Below, in pieces: positions 34,102 through 41,880 of a stretch of DNA of 64,000 nt. Source of the stretch: Anaerocolumna sedimenticola (GTDB taxonomy: Bacteria; Bacillota; Clostridia; Lachnospirales; Lachnospiraceae). The stretch spans positions 4,730,501 through 4,794,500 of the forward strand of contig NZ_CP048000.1 of NCBI RefSeq assembly GCF_009931695.1. Direction: 5' to 3'. Below the pieces are notes generated by a model. It was given only the letters and a program-made list of their open reading frames with translations, was not told the origin of the DNA and ran no database searches. Each line of letters begins with the position of its first letter. Position 1 is the first letter of the stretch. The position numbers were made by a program, and so were the translations under genes.

Positions 34102-34875
34102 GTGAAAATAACTTATATTCACCATAGCGGTTTTTGCGTAGAGACAGAAACCACGGTTTTAATTTTTGATTATTATAAAGGAACCATACCTTTGTTTCAT
34201 AAGAAAAAAGATGTTTATGTATTTTCCAGTCATAAGCATCAGGATCATTTTAATTTAGAAATTTTTGAACTTGCTAAAATCTATCCTGAAATTACTTTTA
34301 TTTTATCGAGTGATATACGTATGAATGAAGCTTATATGGATCGAAAGAATATTCCGGAAAGTATCAGGCCGCATATTTATTTTATCGGTAAGAATGAAAC
34401 CAAAACTTTTCCGGTAAAAAGCAGCACCAAAGACGGGCACCCTGATTCATCCCTGGATAATAAATCTTCCAATCTCCTTGTAGAAACATTGACTTCTACG
34501 GATGAGGGTGTTGCCTTTATCGTTACCGTTAACGGCAAGGTGATCTATCATGCCGGGGATTTAAACTGGTGGTCCTGGGAGGGTGAAACAAAAGAAGAGT
34601 ATACGGATATGACCGACCGTTTCCAGACGGAAATATTAAAAATAAAAGACCGGCATTTTGATGTAGCTTTTCTCCCGCTTGATCCAAGGCAGGAAGATCG
34701 TTTCTGGTGGGGTTTTGATTATTTTATGAAATCAACCAAAACAGCACTTGCTTTTCCCATGCATTTTTGGAAAGATTATACCATTATTTCCAAGCTTAAA
34801 AATATGGGAAATGCCGAAGAATATTCTAATAGAATTATGGACATAAAAGAAGAAGGCCAGATTTATGAAGTATAA
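34102..34875 (+). CDS. MBL-fold metal-dependent hydrolase (UlaG-like)
   Basis: A 257-residue cytoplasmic metallo-hydrolase. The metal motif is HKHQDHF (HxHxDH) near residue 44, followed by IYHAGDLNWWSW (the Asp/His metal region) and a C-terminal FPMHFWKDYTI with the last His. The short length and simple core resemble the UlaG/YycJ-like MBL proteins. The substrate cannot be told. The start is GTG at 34102 with AAGGAGG eight bases before it. It precedes the glyoxalase gene by about 130 bases in the same direction, which may be coincidence. Confidence 0.85.
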   Translation: MKITYIHHSGFCVETETTVLIFDYYKGTIPLFHKKKDVYVFSSHKHQDHFNLEIFELAKIYPEITFILSSDIRMNEAYMDRKNIPESIRPHIYFIGKNETKTFPVKSSTKDGHPDSSLDNKSSNLLVETLTSTDEGVAFIVTVNGKVIYHAGDLNWWSWEGETKEEYTDMTDRFQTEILKIKDRHFDVAFLPLDPRQEDRFWWGFDYFMKSTKTALAFPMHFWKDYTIISKLKNMGNAEEYSNRIMDIKEEGQIYEV

Positions 34876-35007
34876 CCGGTACAAACATCTTCTCACAATT
34901 ATCCCCGGTACTGATTATCGGTACCATAATGGTAGTGAAAGAAATATTAAACAAGAAAGGCTGCCACAATCTTCCACTCTTTATTAATTGTGGTAATGGG
35001 TAAAAAT

Positions 35008-35376
35008 ATGAAATTTAAATTTGCACATAATAATCTGAATGTAATCAACTTAGAAAATTCTATCAAATTTTATGAAGAAGCATTGGGTCTTAAGGTTACT
35101 AAGAAAATAGAACCGGAGGACGGCAGTTTTATCATTGCTTTTTTAGGCGATAATGAAACCACCCACCTCTTGGAATTAACCTGGCTTAGTGATTGGGAGC
35201 ATCCTTATGATCTTGGGGATAATGAATTTCATCTGGCATTTGTTGTAGATGATTTTGATGCAGCTTACAAAAAACATAAAGAAATGAACTGCATCTGTTA
35301 TGAAAACACTGCTATGGGCATTTATTTTATTAGTGACCCGGATGGCTATTGGTTAGAAATTATCCCAACCAGATAG
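35008..35376 (+). CDS. gloA: Glyoxalase I (lactoylglutathione lyase-like)
   Basis: A 122-residue VOC-family enzyme with all four glyoxalase I metal ligands in place: His in KFAHNNLNV, Glu in HLLELTW, His in NEFHLAFVVDD and Glu in YWLEIIPT. It isomerises the hemithioacetal of methylglyoxal and a low-molecular-weight thiol. Since Clostridia generally lack glutathione, the natural thiol may differ. The ATG at 35008 gives the usual GloA beginning; the frame extends six codons upstream, and neither start has a good ribosome-binding site. A MITE-like repeat begins two bases after its stop. Confidence 0.85.
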   Translation: MKFKFAHNNLNVINLENSIKFYEEALGLKVTKKIEPEDGSFIIAFLGDNETTHLLELTWLSDWEHPYDLGDNEFHLAFVVDDFDAAYKKHKEMNCICYENTAMGIYFISDPDGYWLEIIPTR

Positions 35377-35377
35377 T

Positions 35378-35526
35378 AGGTAATTGCGAAACTATATAGT
35401 TTTCTGAATATACCATACAATTAATACGAATTTCATAGCTTCAGTTGCCTTTCGGGCAAGATTCAGCTCTGAAATTGTATTAATTGCATGGCATATAAAT
35501 GCAATATTCTGGTTTCACAATTACCT
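35378..35526. repeat. MITE-like repeat, best-preserved copy
   Basis: 149 bases with terminal inverted repeats AGGTAATTGCGAAAC and GTTTCACAATTACCT (one mismatch in 15). The inner arms AATATACCATACAATTAATA and TGTATTAATTGCATGGCATA also pair, and the centre is TTGCCTTTCGGGCAA. Transcribed, it would form one long hairpin. It has no coding capacity and lies between gloA and the LysR gene. Copies or parts are at 18090, 21812, 33724 and 51940. Confidence 0.9.
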
Positions 35527-35557
35527 ACAACCAGATAGAATAGAAAGGAGACTCAAC

Positions 35558-36439
35558 ATGGATATAAATTATGAATTATATAAAGTGTTCTATTATGTAG
35601 CAAAAACCCTGAGTTTCTCAGAGGCTGCAGCATCACTTTTTATATCTCAGTCCGCAGTGAGTCAGTCGATCAAAGTACTGGAAACCAATCTTAGCCAGAC
35701 TCTCTTTATTCGCAGCACCAAAAAAGTTACGCTTACCAAAGAGGGCGAACTCTTATTTAAACATATAGAACCTGCGATTAATTTGATCAGTCGTGGTGAA
35801 AACCAACTTTTAGAAGCTGCTGCTTTGGGCGAAAGTCAGTTACGTCTGGGAGCCAGCGATACCATATGCAGATATTTCCTGGTGCCATATTTAGAAGATT
35901 TTCATCGGAAATATCCGGATATTCATATAAAAGTAACCAACGGAACCTCCTTTCAATGTGCTAAAATGTTAGAGGCTAATGAAGTTGATATTATCGTTAC
36001 CAACTCTCCTAACTCGGCTTTGGTTAACAGTATGTATATTGAACCAATTTTGGAATTTCAGGATGTTTTTATCGGTAATTCCGATTTCTTTCCTATTAAG
36101 GATGAACCATATACGTTGGAAGAATTACTGCAGTATCCTATCCTGATGTTAACCAAACATTCAACTACCAGTGAATTTCTTCATAATTTATTTTTACAGC
36201 ATTCTCTGGATTTAGTACCTGCCATAGAACTTAGCAGTAACGATTTATTAATTGATTTAGCAAAGATTGGGCTTGGTATTGCATTTATACCGGATTTTTG
36301 CTTAAAAGACCAATCCAAACTGGTAACCATGAAAGTAAGTGAAACCTTGCCAACCAGAAAATTAGTAGCCGCCTATAATAGTAATATTCCATTATCTTCT
36401 GCTGCCAAATATTTTATTGAACAATTAACCCAGCAATAA
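35558..36439 (+). CDS. LysR-family transcriptional regulator
   Basis: A 293-residue LysR regulator. The N-terminal wHTH is MDINYELYKVFYYVAKTLSF with AAASLFISQSAVSQSIKVLE (recognition helix) and TLFIRSTKKVTLTKEGELLF. The C-terminal two-lobed effector domain starts near residue 90 (QLRLGASDTICRYFLVPYLE) and contains PILMLTKHSTTSEF. GAAAGGAG precedes the ATG at 35558. LysR genes usually control a divergent neighbour; here gloA is upstream in the same direction, so the target is unclear. A terminator hairpin (36532-36578) follows. Confidence 0.93.
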   Translation: MDINYELYKVFYYVAKTLSFSEAAASLFISQSAVSQSIKVLETNLSQTLFIRSTKKVTLTKEGELLFKHIEPAINLISRGENQLLEAAALGESQLRLGASDTICRYFLVPYLEDFHRKYPDIHIKVTNGTSFQCAKMLEANEVDIIVTNSPNSALVNSMYIEPILEFQDVFIGNSDFFPIKDEPYTLEELLQYPILMLTKHSTTSEFLHNLFLQHSLDLVPAIELSSNDLLIDLAKIGLGIAFIPDFCLKDQSKLVTMKVSETLPTRKLVAAYNSNIPLSSAAKYFIEQLTQQ

Positions 36440-36531
36440 ATGGAATTGAAAACTGATTTTATGATTACGAATCAATTGTAATTTTTAAGAACTTAATAAA
36501 AAAAACAAACAAAAATATCTGTAAACATATA

Positions 36532-36578
36532 TACACCCCAAATATTTTTATGATAGATTTAAAAACATTTGGGGTGTA
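36532..36578. terminator. Bidirectional terminator between lysR and a small minus-strand gene
   Basis: TACACCCCAAAT and ATTTGGGGTGTA form a perfect 12-bp stem with a 23-base loop; A- and T-rich flanks allow use in both directions. Confidence 0.75.
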
Positions 36579-36651
36579 ATTTTAAAGAGGTCATTTTAAT
36601 AAATGGTTTGGTCACTCCGGTTGATTTACTTAAAACATTCGACATGTTTGT

Positions 36652-36864
36652 TTAATTTCCTTTGCTGCTTAAAGGGTTGCTTCTTTCTTCAAAAAATGCG
36701 CCGTTATCCGGATTACATTCATTTTGCGGGTAATATCCCGCTCTTGGTACAATGGCTGATGCACCATTTAAAGCGTTTTTATTATTTTTTGATTTGATTT
36801 GTTCTTTTACCAAGTTCGTACCTGTCGTTATTTTAATTCCCGGAGTTTTATCTTCTTGTTCCAT
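36652..36864 (-). CDS. Small hydrophilic protein of unknown function
   Basis: A 70-residue frame starting MEQEDKTPGIKITTGTNLVK. It is hydrophilic, rich in Asn, Lys, Gly and Pro, with no membrane segment and one Cys, and ends NPLSSKGN. AAAGGA stands eight bases before the ATG, and AT-rich promoter-like sequence lies upstream. It resembles small spore-associated or cytoplasmic hypothetical proteins in composition, but I recognise no family. Comparison with related genomes decides whether it is real. Confidence 0.55.
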   Translation of the reverse strand: MEQEDKTPGIKITTGTNLVKEQIKSKNNKNALNGASAIVPRAGYYPQNECNPDNGAFFEERSNPLSSKGN

Positions 36865-37072
36865 TTTATCAATCCTTTACGAAAAATTAGTAATAAGTTA
36901 CTCTACTAGTATTACCTGTTTATGATAATATATGTAAGGATATTCAGGAATAATTTTCCGTTCATTTGCCTGAATTCTAACTTACTGATATTTATCAACA
37001 AAACTTTCATTTAATTTTTATACATTTATCATGTTTCATTAGGTCCGCTATTATACTATAATAGAAGTTAAA

Positions 37073-37087
37073 TTGGTAATTAACCAA
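37073..37087 (+). promoter_or_regulatory. Palindrome in the aldo/keto reductase leader
   Basis: TTGGTAATTAACCAA (one mismatch from a perfect palindrome) lies about 13 bases after a TATAAT-like -10 (37058-37063) and 47 bases before the start codon. It is placed like a repressor operator. Confidence 0.45.
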
Positions 37088-37133
37088 CTTCTACAAATAA
37101 CTAAAGTACTTTAACCAATACAAGGAGGAAATT

Positions 37134-38246
37134 ATGGAAAAAAGAGCATTTGGTAAAACCGGTTTGAAAACATCAGTTTTAGGATTTGGCGGTTTCCATT
37201 TATTGGAAATACCAGCTACAGAAGCGGAATATCTATTAAATCAATATCTGGACGCAGGCGGTAATTATATCGAAACCGCAGCCAGTTATGGTGACGGAGA
37301 ATCTGAACGAAAAATAGGACATAGTGTTTCTCATAGAAGAAATGAATACATACTGGCTACTAAAACCGGTGAGAGAACGAAAGATAAATGCCTGGAATCT
37401 CTTGACAGAAGTCTGAAAAACCTTCGTACGGATCATGTCGATCTCTTTATTATGCATGCTGTGGGAACTATGGAAGAGTTAGATACCATACTTGGTCCTG
37501 GCGGAGCTTTAGAAGGTGCCCGTAAGGCAAAAGAAGAAGGTAAAGTAAATCATATTGGTATCTCCATGCATGGACAACCGGATGTTTTGATCCGTGCATT
37601 GAAAGAATACCCTTTTGATGCAGTAATGACGACCATTAACTATTACGACCATTTTAACTATCCTGAAATTCAGAATGAACTACTGCCTTTAGCACATGAG
37701 AAAGAAACGGCAATTATACTAATGAAACCGATCGCAGACGGATTATTATGGCGTTCTGCTGCCAATGGTTTCCGCTATGCACTGAGTCAGCCAGTATCTG
37801 TGGTAGTTACTGGTATGAACAACCGTGAAATGCTTGAGACTGACTTAAAATATGTTCAGGATTTTAAGCCTATGACACAGGAAGAAATAGAAACGCTTTA
37901 TCAGGATGCACCTGAATTAGGTAATTATGTATGCAGACAATGTAATAAATGCTTACCATGTCCGGAAGGTCTTCCAATTCCTGAAATCTTTAAATGTGAA
38001 GGATATTTCGACAGACAAATGGGTGATGGAATCGTAACCAATGCTTCCGATTTCGCACTAAAAGAAAGACTTCGTTTCTGGTTCGGCAATAAAGAACAAG
38101 CCAGCCTGGCTTATTCTAAAATTGATGTGAAAGCGAACCGTTGTACAAAATGCGGTGTCTGCCTGCCAAAATGTCCATATGGAATTGATATCATCCGTAA
38201 ATTATCCATCGTTGATTATAAACTGGAAAACCGTGATATATATTAA
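37134..38246 (+). CDS. Aldo/keto reductase with C-terminal 4Fe-4S motifs
   Basis: A 370-residue protein. Residues 1-260 are an aldo/keto reductase TIM barrel (FGKTGLKTSVLGFGGFHLLE, the NYIETAASYGDGESE region with the catalytic Asp/Tyr, and the LDRSLKNLRTDHVDLFIMHA strand). The C-terminal 100 residues carry two cysteine clusters, CRQCNKCLPCPEGL and CTKCGVCLPKCPYG, of 4Fe-4S ferredoxin type. The fused form is common in Clostridia and probably transfers electrons between iron-sulfur carriers and a carbonyl substrate. GGAGG precedes the ATG. A terminator follows the gene. Confidence 0.92.
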   Translation: MEKRAFGKTGLKTSVLGFGGFHLLEIPATEAEYLLNQYLDAGGNYIETAASYGDGESERKIGHSVSHRRNEYILATKTGERTKDKCLESLDRSLKNLRTDHVDLFIMHAVGTMEELDTILGPGGALEGARKAKEEGKVNHIGISMHGQPDVLIRALKEYPFDAVMTTINYYDHFNYPEIQNELLPLAHEKETAIILMKPIADGLLWRSAANGFRYALSQPVSVVVTGMNNREMLETDLKYVQDFKPMTQEEIETLYQDAPELGNYVCRQCNKCLPCPEGLPIPEIFKCEGYFDRQMGDGIVTNASDFALKERLRFWFGNKEQASLAYSKIDVKANRCTKCGVCLPKCPYGIDIIRKLSIVDYKLENRDIY

Positions 38247-38282
38247 TGAATCAATAAATCTCTTTCATACTTGGGTACAGCG

Positions 38283-38317
38283 AAACAGCCGCAATGAATT
38301 ACTAAAGCGGCTGTTTT
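38283..38317 (+). terminator. Terminator of the aldo/keto reductase gene
   Basis: AAACAGCCGC and GCGGCTGTTT form a perfect 10-bp stem with a 14-base loop and a following T/A-rich run, 37 bases after the stop. Confidence 0.88.
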
Positions 38318-38366
38318 AAAAACTGGATTTTGCCAGTAACCAGGAATCGTAAACTTCCTTTGAAAA

Positions 38367-39299
38367 TTATAATAATTTTTTACAGGATGACATTTTCTTT
38401 TCCACAATCTTTTCTTCATTACCAACTTCTCCTATTAAGATAGCAGCTTTGGGATTATGTTTCCGACAGTTGTTTTCTACTGCCTGATAACTATAATTAG
38501 CATAACAGTAGATACAACCGTTTTTACAGGTATTATAACCCCCTATATCTGTACTCTGAATACAGCCGCAGCCTGCTCGTTGATTCATATCTCCTTTTAC
38601 CTCCAGACTGCAGCCGCATATTTCTTCTATAACAGCTTTATCAATACAGCTGGCTTGTCTTACTCCATAAGCCGATAAATCAACCCTCTCACTCTCACAA
38701 CAGGCACGCAGTTCTATACCAAAACTATTGCCTATTTTAGCAAAACCGGAGGTTAGATTTATCATTTCCTCTTGTGTTATTTCTCTTAACAAATTATTTT
38801 TAACAGATTTGCTAAGCTTACTATAGATATCCACAAAACTGATATTACAGATCCTGGTAAAACCACTAAGTTTACTGCATAAATACTGAAAATGTTCCAG
38901 GTGATACTCTATCGTTAAATCCTTGTTCAGTATAATGGGATCATAACGCCATAAAACTTTATTTTTACCTATTTTTCCGGATAGTTCTATAAAAGTATTG
39001 ATAATTTCTTCTTTATTACGTAAAAATAATTCGATCTCCCGGTTATACGGTGTTAAGGTAAATTGAAAATAATATTGATACCCTAAATCATCTATAACAG
39101 GTAATTTATCCATAATATTTTTAGGGTCTTTTGTCCAGAAAGCAATACAATCTACTGCTTCCGGTGTGAGTAATATTTTACTTATCTGGGAGTGATTCAT
39201 AGGATTCCTGGTTAATATATATCCATCTTTTAACCGGTTCATAAACCAATCTGAATAAAATGCCGGTATGTCGGTTCTGCGGGATGCACTGATTATCAT
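38367..39299 (-). CDS. DUF1848-family protein
   Basis: A 310-residue protein matching the DUF1848 family by its beginning (MIISASRRTDIPAFYSDWFM with NRLKDGYILTRNP), the central CIAFWTKDPKN and LPVIDDLGYQYYFQFTLTPY stretches, and the C-terminal cysteine cluster GCGCIQSTDIGGYNTCKNGC then IYCYAN. The clustered cysteines suggest a bound metal or iron-sulfur cluster. The family function is not established to my knowledge. Its start codon at 39299 has a weak upstream site. It converges with the aldo/keto reductase. Confidence 0.87.
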   Translation of the reverse strand: MIISASRRTDIPAFYSDWFMNRLKDGYILTRNPMNHSQISKILLTPEAVDCIAFWTKDPKNIMDKLPVIDDLGYQYYFQFTLTPYNREIELFLRNKEEIINTFIELSGKIGKNKVLWRYDPIILNKDLTIEYHLEHFQYLCSKLSGFTRICNISFVDIYSKLSKSVKNNLLREITQEEMINLTSGFAKIGNSFGIELRACCESERVDLSAYGVRQASCIDKAVIEEICGCSLEVKGDMNQRAGCGCIQSTDIGGYNTCKNGCIYCYANYSYQAVENNCRKHNPKAAILIGEVGNEEKIVEKKMSSCKKLL

Positions 39300-39514
39300 A
39301 ATTCCTCACTATTTAAACGTTTTATCGAACTCACTTCCGAATCAAATCGGATGTTCTTTCTATATTTTATCACGCGGAATCAATTTCCGCAACAAAAAAC
39401 AGAACATATTTTCGATATTGTATTTCCAGTTATTAAATTCAATCCACTCTGTCTTAAAAAAATAAATTTATACTTCCATACTTCATAGCATTCCTTTAAC
39501 ATTCAAGGCTATAG

Positions 39515-40804
39515 TTATATTAATTTAACTATGTCAAAAGTAGAATTTGTAATTGTCCATAATTGTTGATTATAGATCATTATATTCCATACCCCGCTTC
39601 CATTAAGTAAATAATCGATAATCAATCTATTCAGTACCTCTATACTTCTAGCATCAATAAACCAAACAACATGTTGAGCCGGATAAGTAAAGCCAAACTC
39701 GTAATAATAAAAATAAGGTGTTTGTGATTCCTCATCAAATTCAATGATTGCACCAGCATCATTAGCTAAAATTAAAACTGAATTTATTGTAAGGGAAGTG
39801 GCATATGATTCATTAGGTATAAATGGTAATCTCCAATCGTAACCAAGAATCGGTTTGCCAACAATAACTTTATCCGGTGATACTTGAGAAATAACATATT
39901 CAGTTAATGCCCTTAAATAAGAAATATTACTAACCGGCGCCGGAGGGTTATCATTAGTACCCCATACAAATTTTAAAAAAATCATCCCGTCAACATAACT
40001 GCTAAAATTAGAATAATTCACTTGTTCTATTACTATAGTACCATCCTCTTTACGCACATCATAATTAATGGTAATAAAGAATTTAAAGTTTTCCTGTTGC
40101 AGACGATTAGATATTCTTTGTATTAAGTTATGGTAAAGTGATTGATTATTTTCATTTAAAAAATCTAAAAATAAATTGATACCCAGATAACCCTTACTAT
40201 GCATTATGGAAATAAATTGATTAATAGCATTATCCTGATATTCTTCATTTAATAATATGTCATATGCTGTCTTAATATCAGGCACTCCTTGAGGTGTTAA
40301 AGTGGTTAATACTAAAAGAGGAATAACAAGATAATCTTTTATGGTTTTTATTATAGTTGTATCATCATAATATGTAACCATTTCACCTTTTTCAGTAACT
40401 GTGTAATTAAAAACAGACAGATAAGTTAGGTTTGGTAAAGTTTTAATCAATGTTTCCCGCCTTATAAATGGATAAGCAAAACCATTTGTTGTTATACTTC
40501 TGCTCGTATTATAACTAATTATCAGCGATTCACCCGGATATAAAAATTTTCTTTCTGAAAGATTAGGATTATTTCTTAATAGCTGCATAAGTGTGACATG
40601 ATAAAAATCAGCGATACTTTGTAATGTGTCACCATCCTGTACAATGTGTGACTGTTTCGGAAAAGCTATCACCATAGCTTGCCCAATAACTAAGTCATAA
40701 GGATATTGCAGTTCATTATCTTGTATTATTTTTTCAACCGAGACCCCATATTTTTCTGCTATCGAATATATACTATCACCTTGCTGAACCACATATATTT
40801 CCAT
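39515..40804 (-). CDS. LysM plus GH18-like spore-lytic-type protein (SleL/YaaH-like)
   Basis: A 429-residue protein with no signal peptide. Two N-terminal LysM modules (YVVQQGDSIYSIAEKYGVSV; HIVQDGDTLQSIADFYHVTL) bind peptidoglycan or chitin-like glycans. The rest is a GH18 TIM-barrel domain of the SleL/YaaH cortical-fragment-lytic type (GYDWRLPF near the C-terminal side; PAQHVVWFIDARSIEVLNRL at the end). The catalytic DxE motif normally found as GVNIDFEY reads GINLFLDF here, so the key acid appears lost or displaced. SleL-type enzymes act in the spore coat/cortex during germination and reach it without a signal peptide. The ATG at 40804 has GAGGA before it. Confidence 0.86.
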   Translation of the reverse strand: MEIYVVQQGDSIYSIAEKYGVSVEKIIQDNELQYPYDLVIGQAMVIAFPKQSHIVQDGDTLQSIADFYHVTLMQLLRNNPNLSERKFLYPGESLIISYNTSRSITTNGFAYPFIRRETLIKTLPNLTYLSVFNYTVTEKGEMVTYYDDTTIIKTIKDYLVIPLLVLTTLTPQGVPDIKTAYDILLNEEYQDNAINQFISIMHSKGYLGINLFLDFLNENNQSLYHNLIQRISNRLQQENFKFFITINYDVRKEDGTIVIEQVNYSNFSSYVDGMIFLKFVWGTNDNPPAPVSNISYLRALTEYVISQVSPDKVIVGKPILGYDWRLPFIPNESYATSLTINSVLILANDAGAIIEFDEESQTPYFYYYEFGFTYPAQHVVWFIDARSIEVLNRLIIDYLLNGSGVWNIMIYNQQLWTITNSTFDIVKLI

Positions 40805-40884
40805 TAAAGTCCTCAAGATTATCATTATTATTATATGAGTATGAAAGTTCGATATATTATATTATTCATTTTTTAAAATCTTAA

Positions 40885-41237
40885 TCAATCTGCATCCAGT
40901 GTTTTTATGTATCTGATCTGGTCTCTGTTATCTATAAAAACCCTGTCTAATATTTGAAATCCGGCAGACTCATAAAAGTTACGCAACCCGTATCCTCTTT
41001 TCTTAACTCAGGCCAAAATAAAGCATCATACCACTGTAGAATATAGACTCCGATTAAATTGCCATTAGCATAACATAATTTCATATCTTCCATGTCATAA
41101 CTTTTTAGCAAGATTTCAGGAGTTAAGTCCTCTACTTTCCACATTGATTGTTTTATTGAATTTAACCACTCTGCTGATTCTATTAAAACTGTTGTAAATA
41201 GTTTTAAATTGCTGTCATTGACATCAATTATTTCCAT
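40885..41237 (-). pseudogene. GNAT acetyltransferase with internal deletion
   Basis: The ATG at 41237 opens a GNAT-like N-terminal half (EIIDVNDSNLKLFTTVLIES, then NGNLIGVYILQWYDALFWPE and KEDTG). The frame then runs into a stop, while the next frame gives LRNFYESAGFQILDRVFIDN and ends at 40885, a typical GNAT C-terminus. The middle of the fold, with the acetyl-CoA-binding motif A, is absent. About 45 residues seem to have been deleted, with a frame change at about 40985. The product would not bind acetyl-CoA. It overlaps no other gene and follows the MazG-like gene by about 20 bases. Confidence 0.7.
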
Positions 41238-41255
41238 CCGATACCTCCACAGAGA

Positions 41256-41582
41256 CTAGACTCCTTTTCCTTTTAAATAATTATCTTCATCTTCCCGTGC
41301 AGCAATATGCGCTTCTAAAAGGTCTATCTTGTAATAATCGGCTATCCTTATAATTTGTCCGAACACATCAGCCAGTTCATTTCCAATCTTAATTAGATTT
41401 TCTTCCGGATTATCAGCAGAAAAGCAATAGTAATTTTCCTGCAGCATAACACATTTGGATAGTTCCCCAACCTGTTTAGACAGTTCCATCATGCCGCCTT
41501 CCACTCCCCAGGGCTTCCCTTCAATCTTGGAAAATCTTTTTACTATATTCCTGTACATATCAATGACTTCATTAAATTCCAT
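41256..41582 (-). CDS. MazG-like nucleotide pyrophosphohydrolase family protein
   Basis: A 108-residue all-alpha protein of the MazG-like superfamily. The second metal-binding helix NELADVFGQIIRIADYY (with the Glu and Asp ligands) and the C-terminal LEAHIAAREDEDNYLKGKG match small MazG-like proteins, which hydrolyse nucleoside triphosphates or house-clean modified nucleotides as dimers. The first helix (SKQVGELSKCV) keeps only part of the usual ExxE. AGGTTATA before the ATG is a modest ribosome-binding site. It stands just upstream of the broken GNAT gene, perhaps formerly in one unit. Confidence 0.75.
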   Translation of the reverse strand: MEFNEVIDMYRNIVKRFSKIEGKPWGVEGGMMELSKQVGELSKCVMLQENYYCFSADNPEENLIKIGNELADVFGQIIRIADYYKIDLLEAHIAAREDEDNYLKGKGV

Positions 41583-41750
41583 TATAACCTCCCAAATTTA
41601 TAAAATTTTTTGTTACCGGAATATTATACTCCAATTATTGCCAATCATCAACCAATCTGCAGACCAGGAAGCCGTAGTATAGTGGTAAAAATTGGTTAGC
41701 AGGACGGTACCTCAGAAATCTTGCATATTTATCACATAGATTAGTAAAAG

Positions 41751-41790
41751 AATAGCGTGTCTCTGTTGGATAAAATCACACGCTATTTTA
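41751..41790. terminator. Hairpin between convergent transcripts
   Basis: AATAGCGTGT and ACACGCTATT form a perfect 10-bp stem, 17-base loop, followed by TTAATACTTT. Confidence 0.7.
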
Positions 41791-41826
41791 ATACTTTAAA
41801 ATGTGATAAACATCTCTAATGAAATA

Positions 41827-41852
41827 GGGCGCCGCATTTGTGCGGCAGCCCC
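41827..41852 (-). terminator. Terminator of the DNRLRE/beta-helix gene
   Basis: GGGCGCCGCA, a four-base loop and TGCGGCAGCCCC form a very stable hairpin 29 bases after the gene's stop; on the minus strand it is followed by TATTTCATT. Confidence 0.72.
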
Positions 41853-41880
41853 TTTGGTAATTCCATAATTCCTGCCTTAT

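Noticed and set aside
41668..41710. tRNA-like stretch (GCCGTAGTATAGTGGTAAAA)
   Set aside because: It resembles a D-arm but no anticodon arm, T-arm or closing acceptor stem follows.
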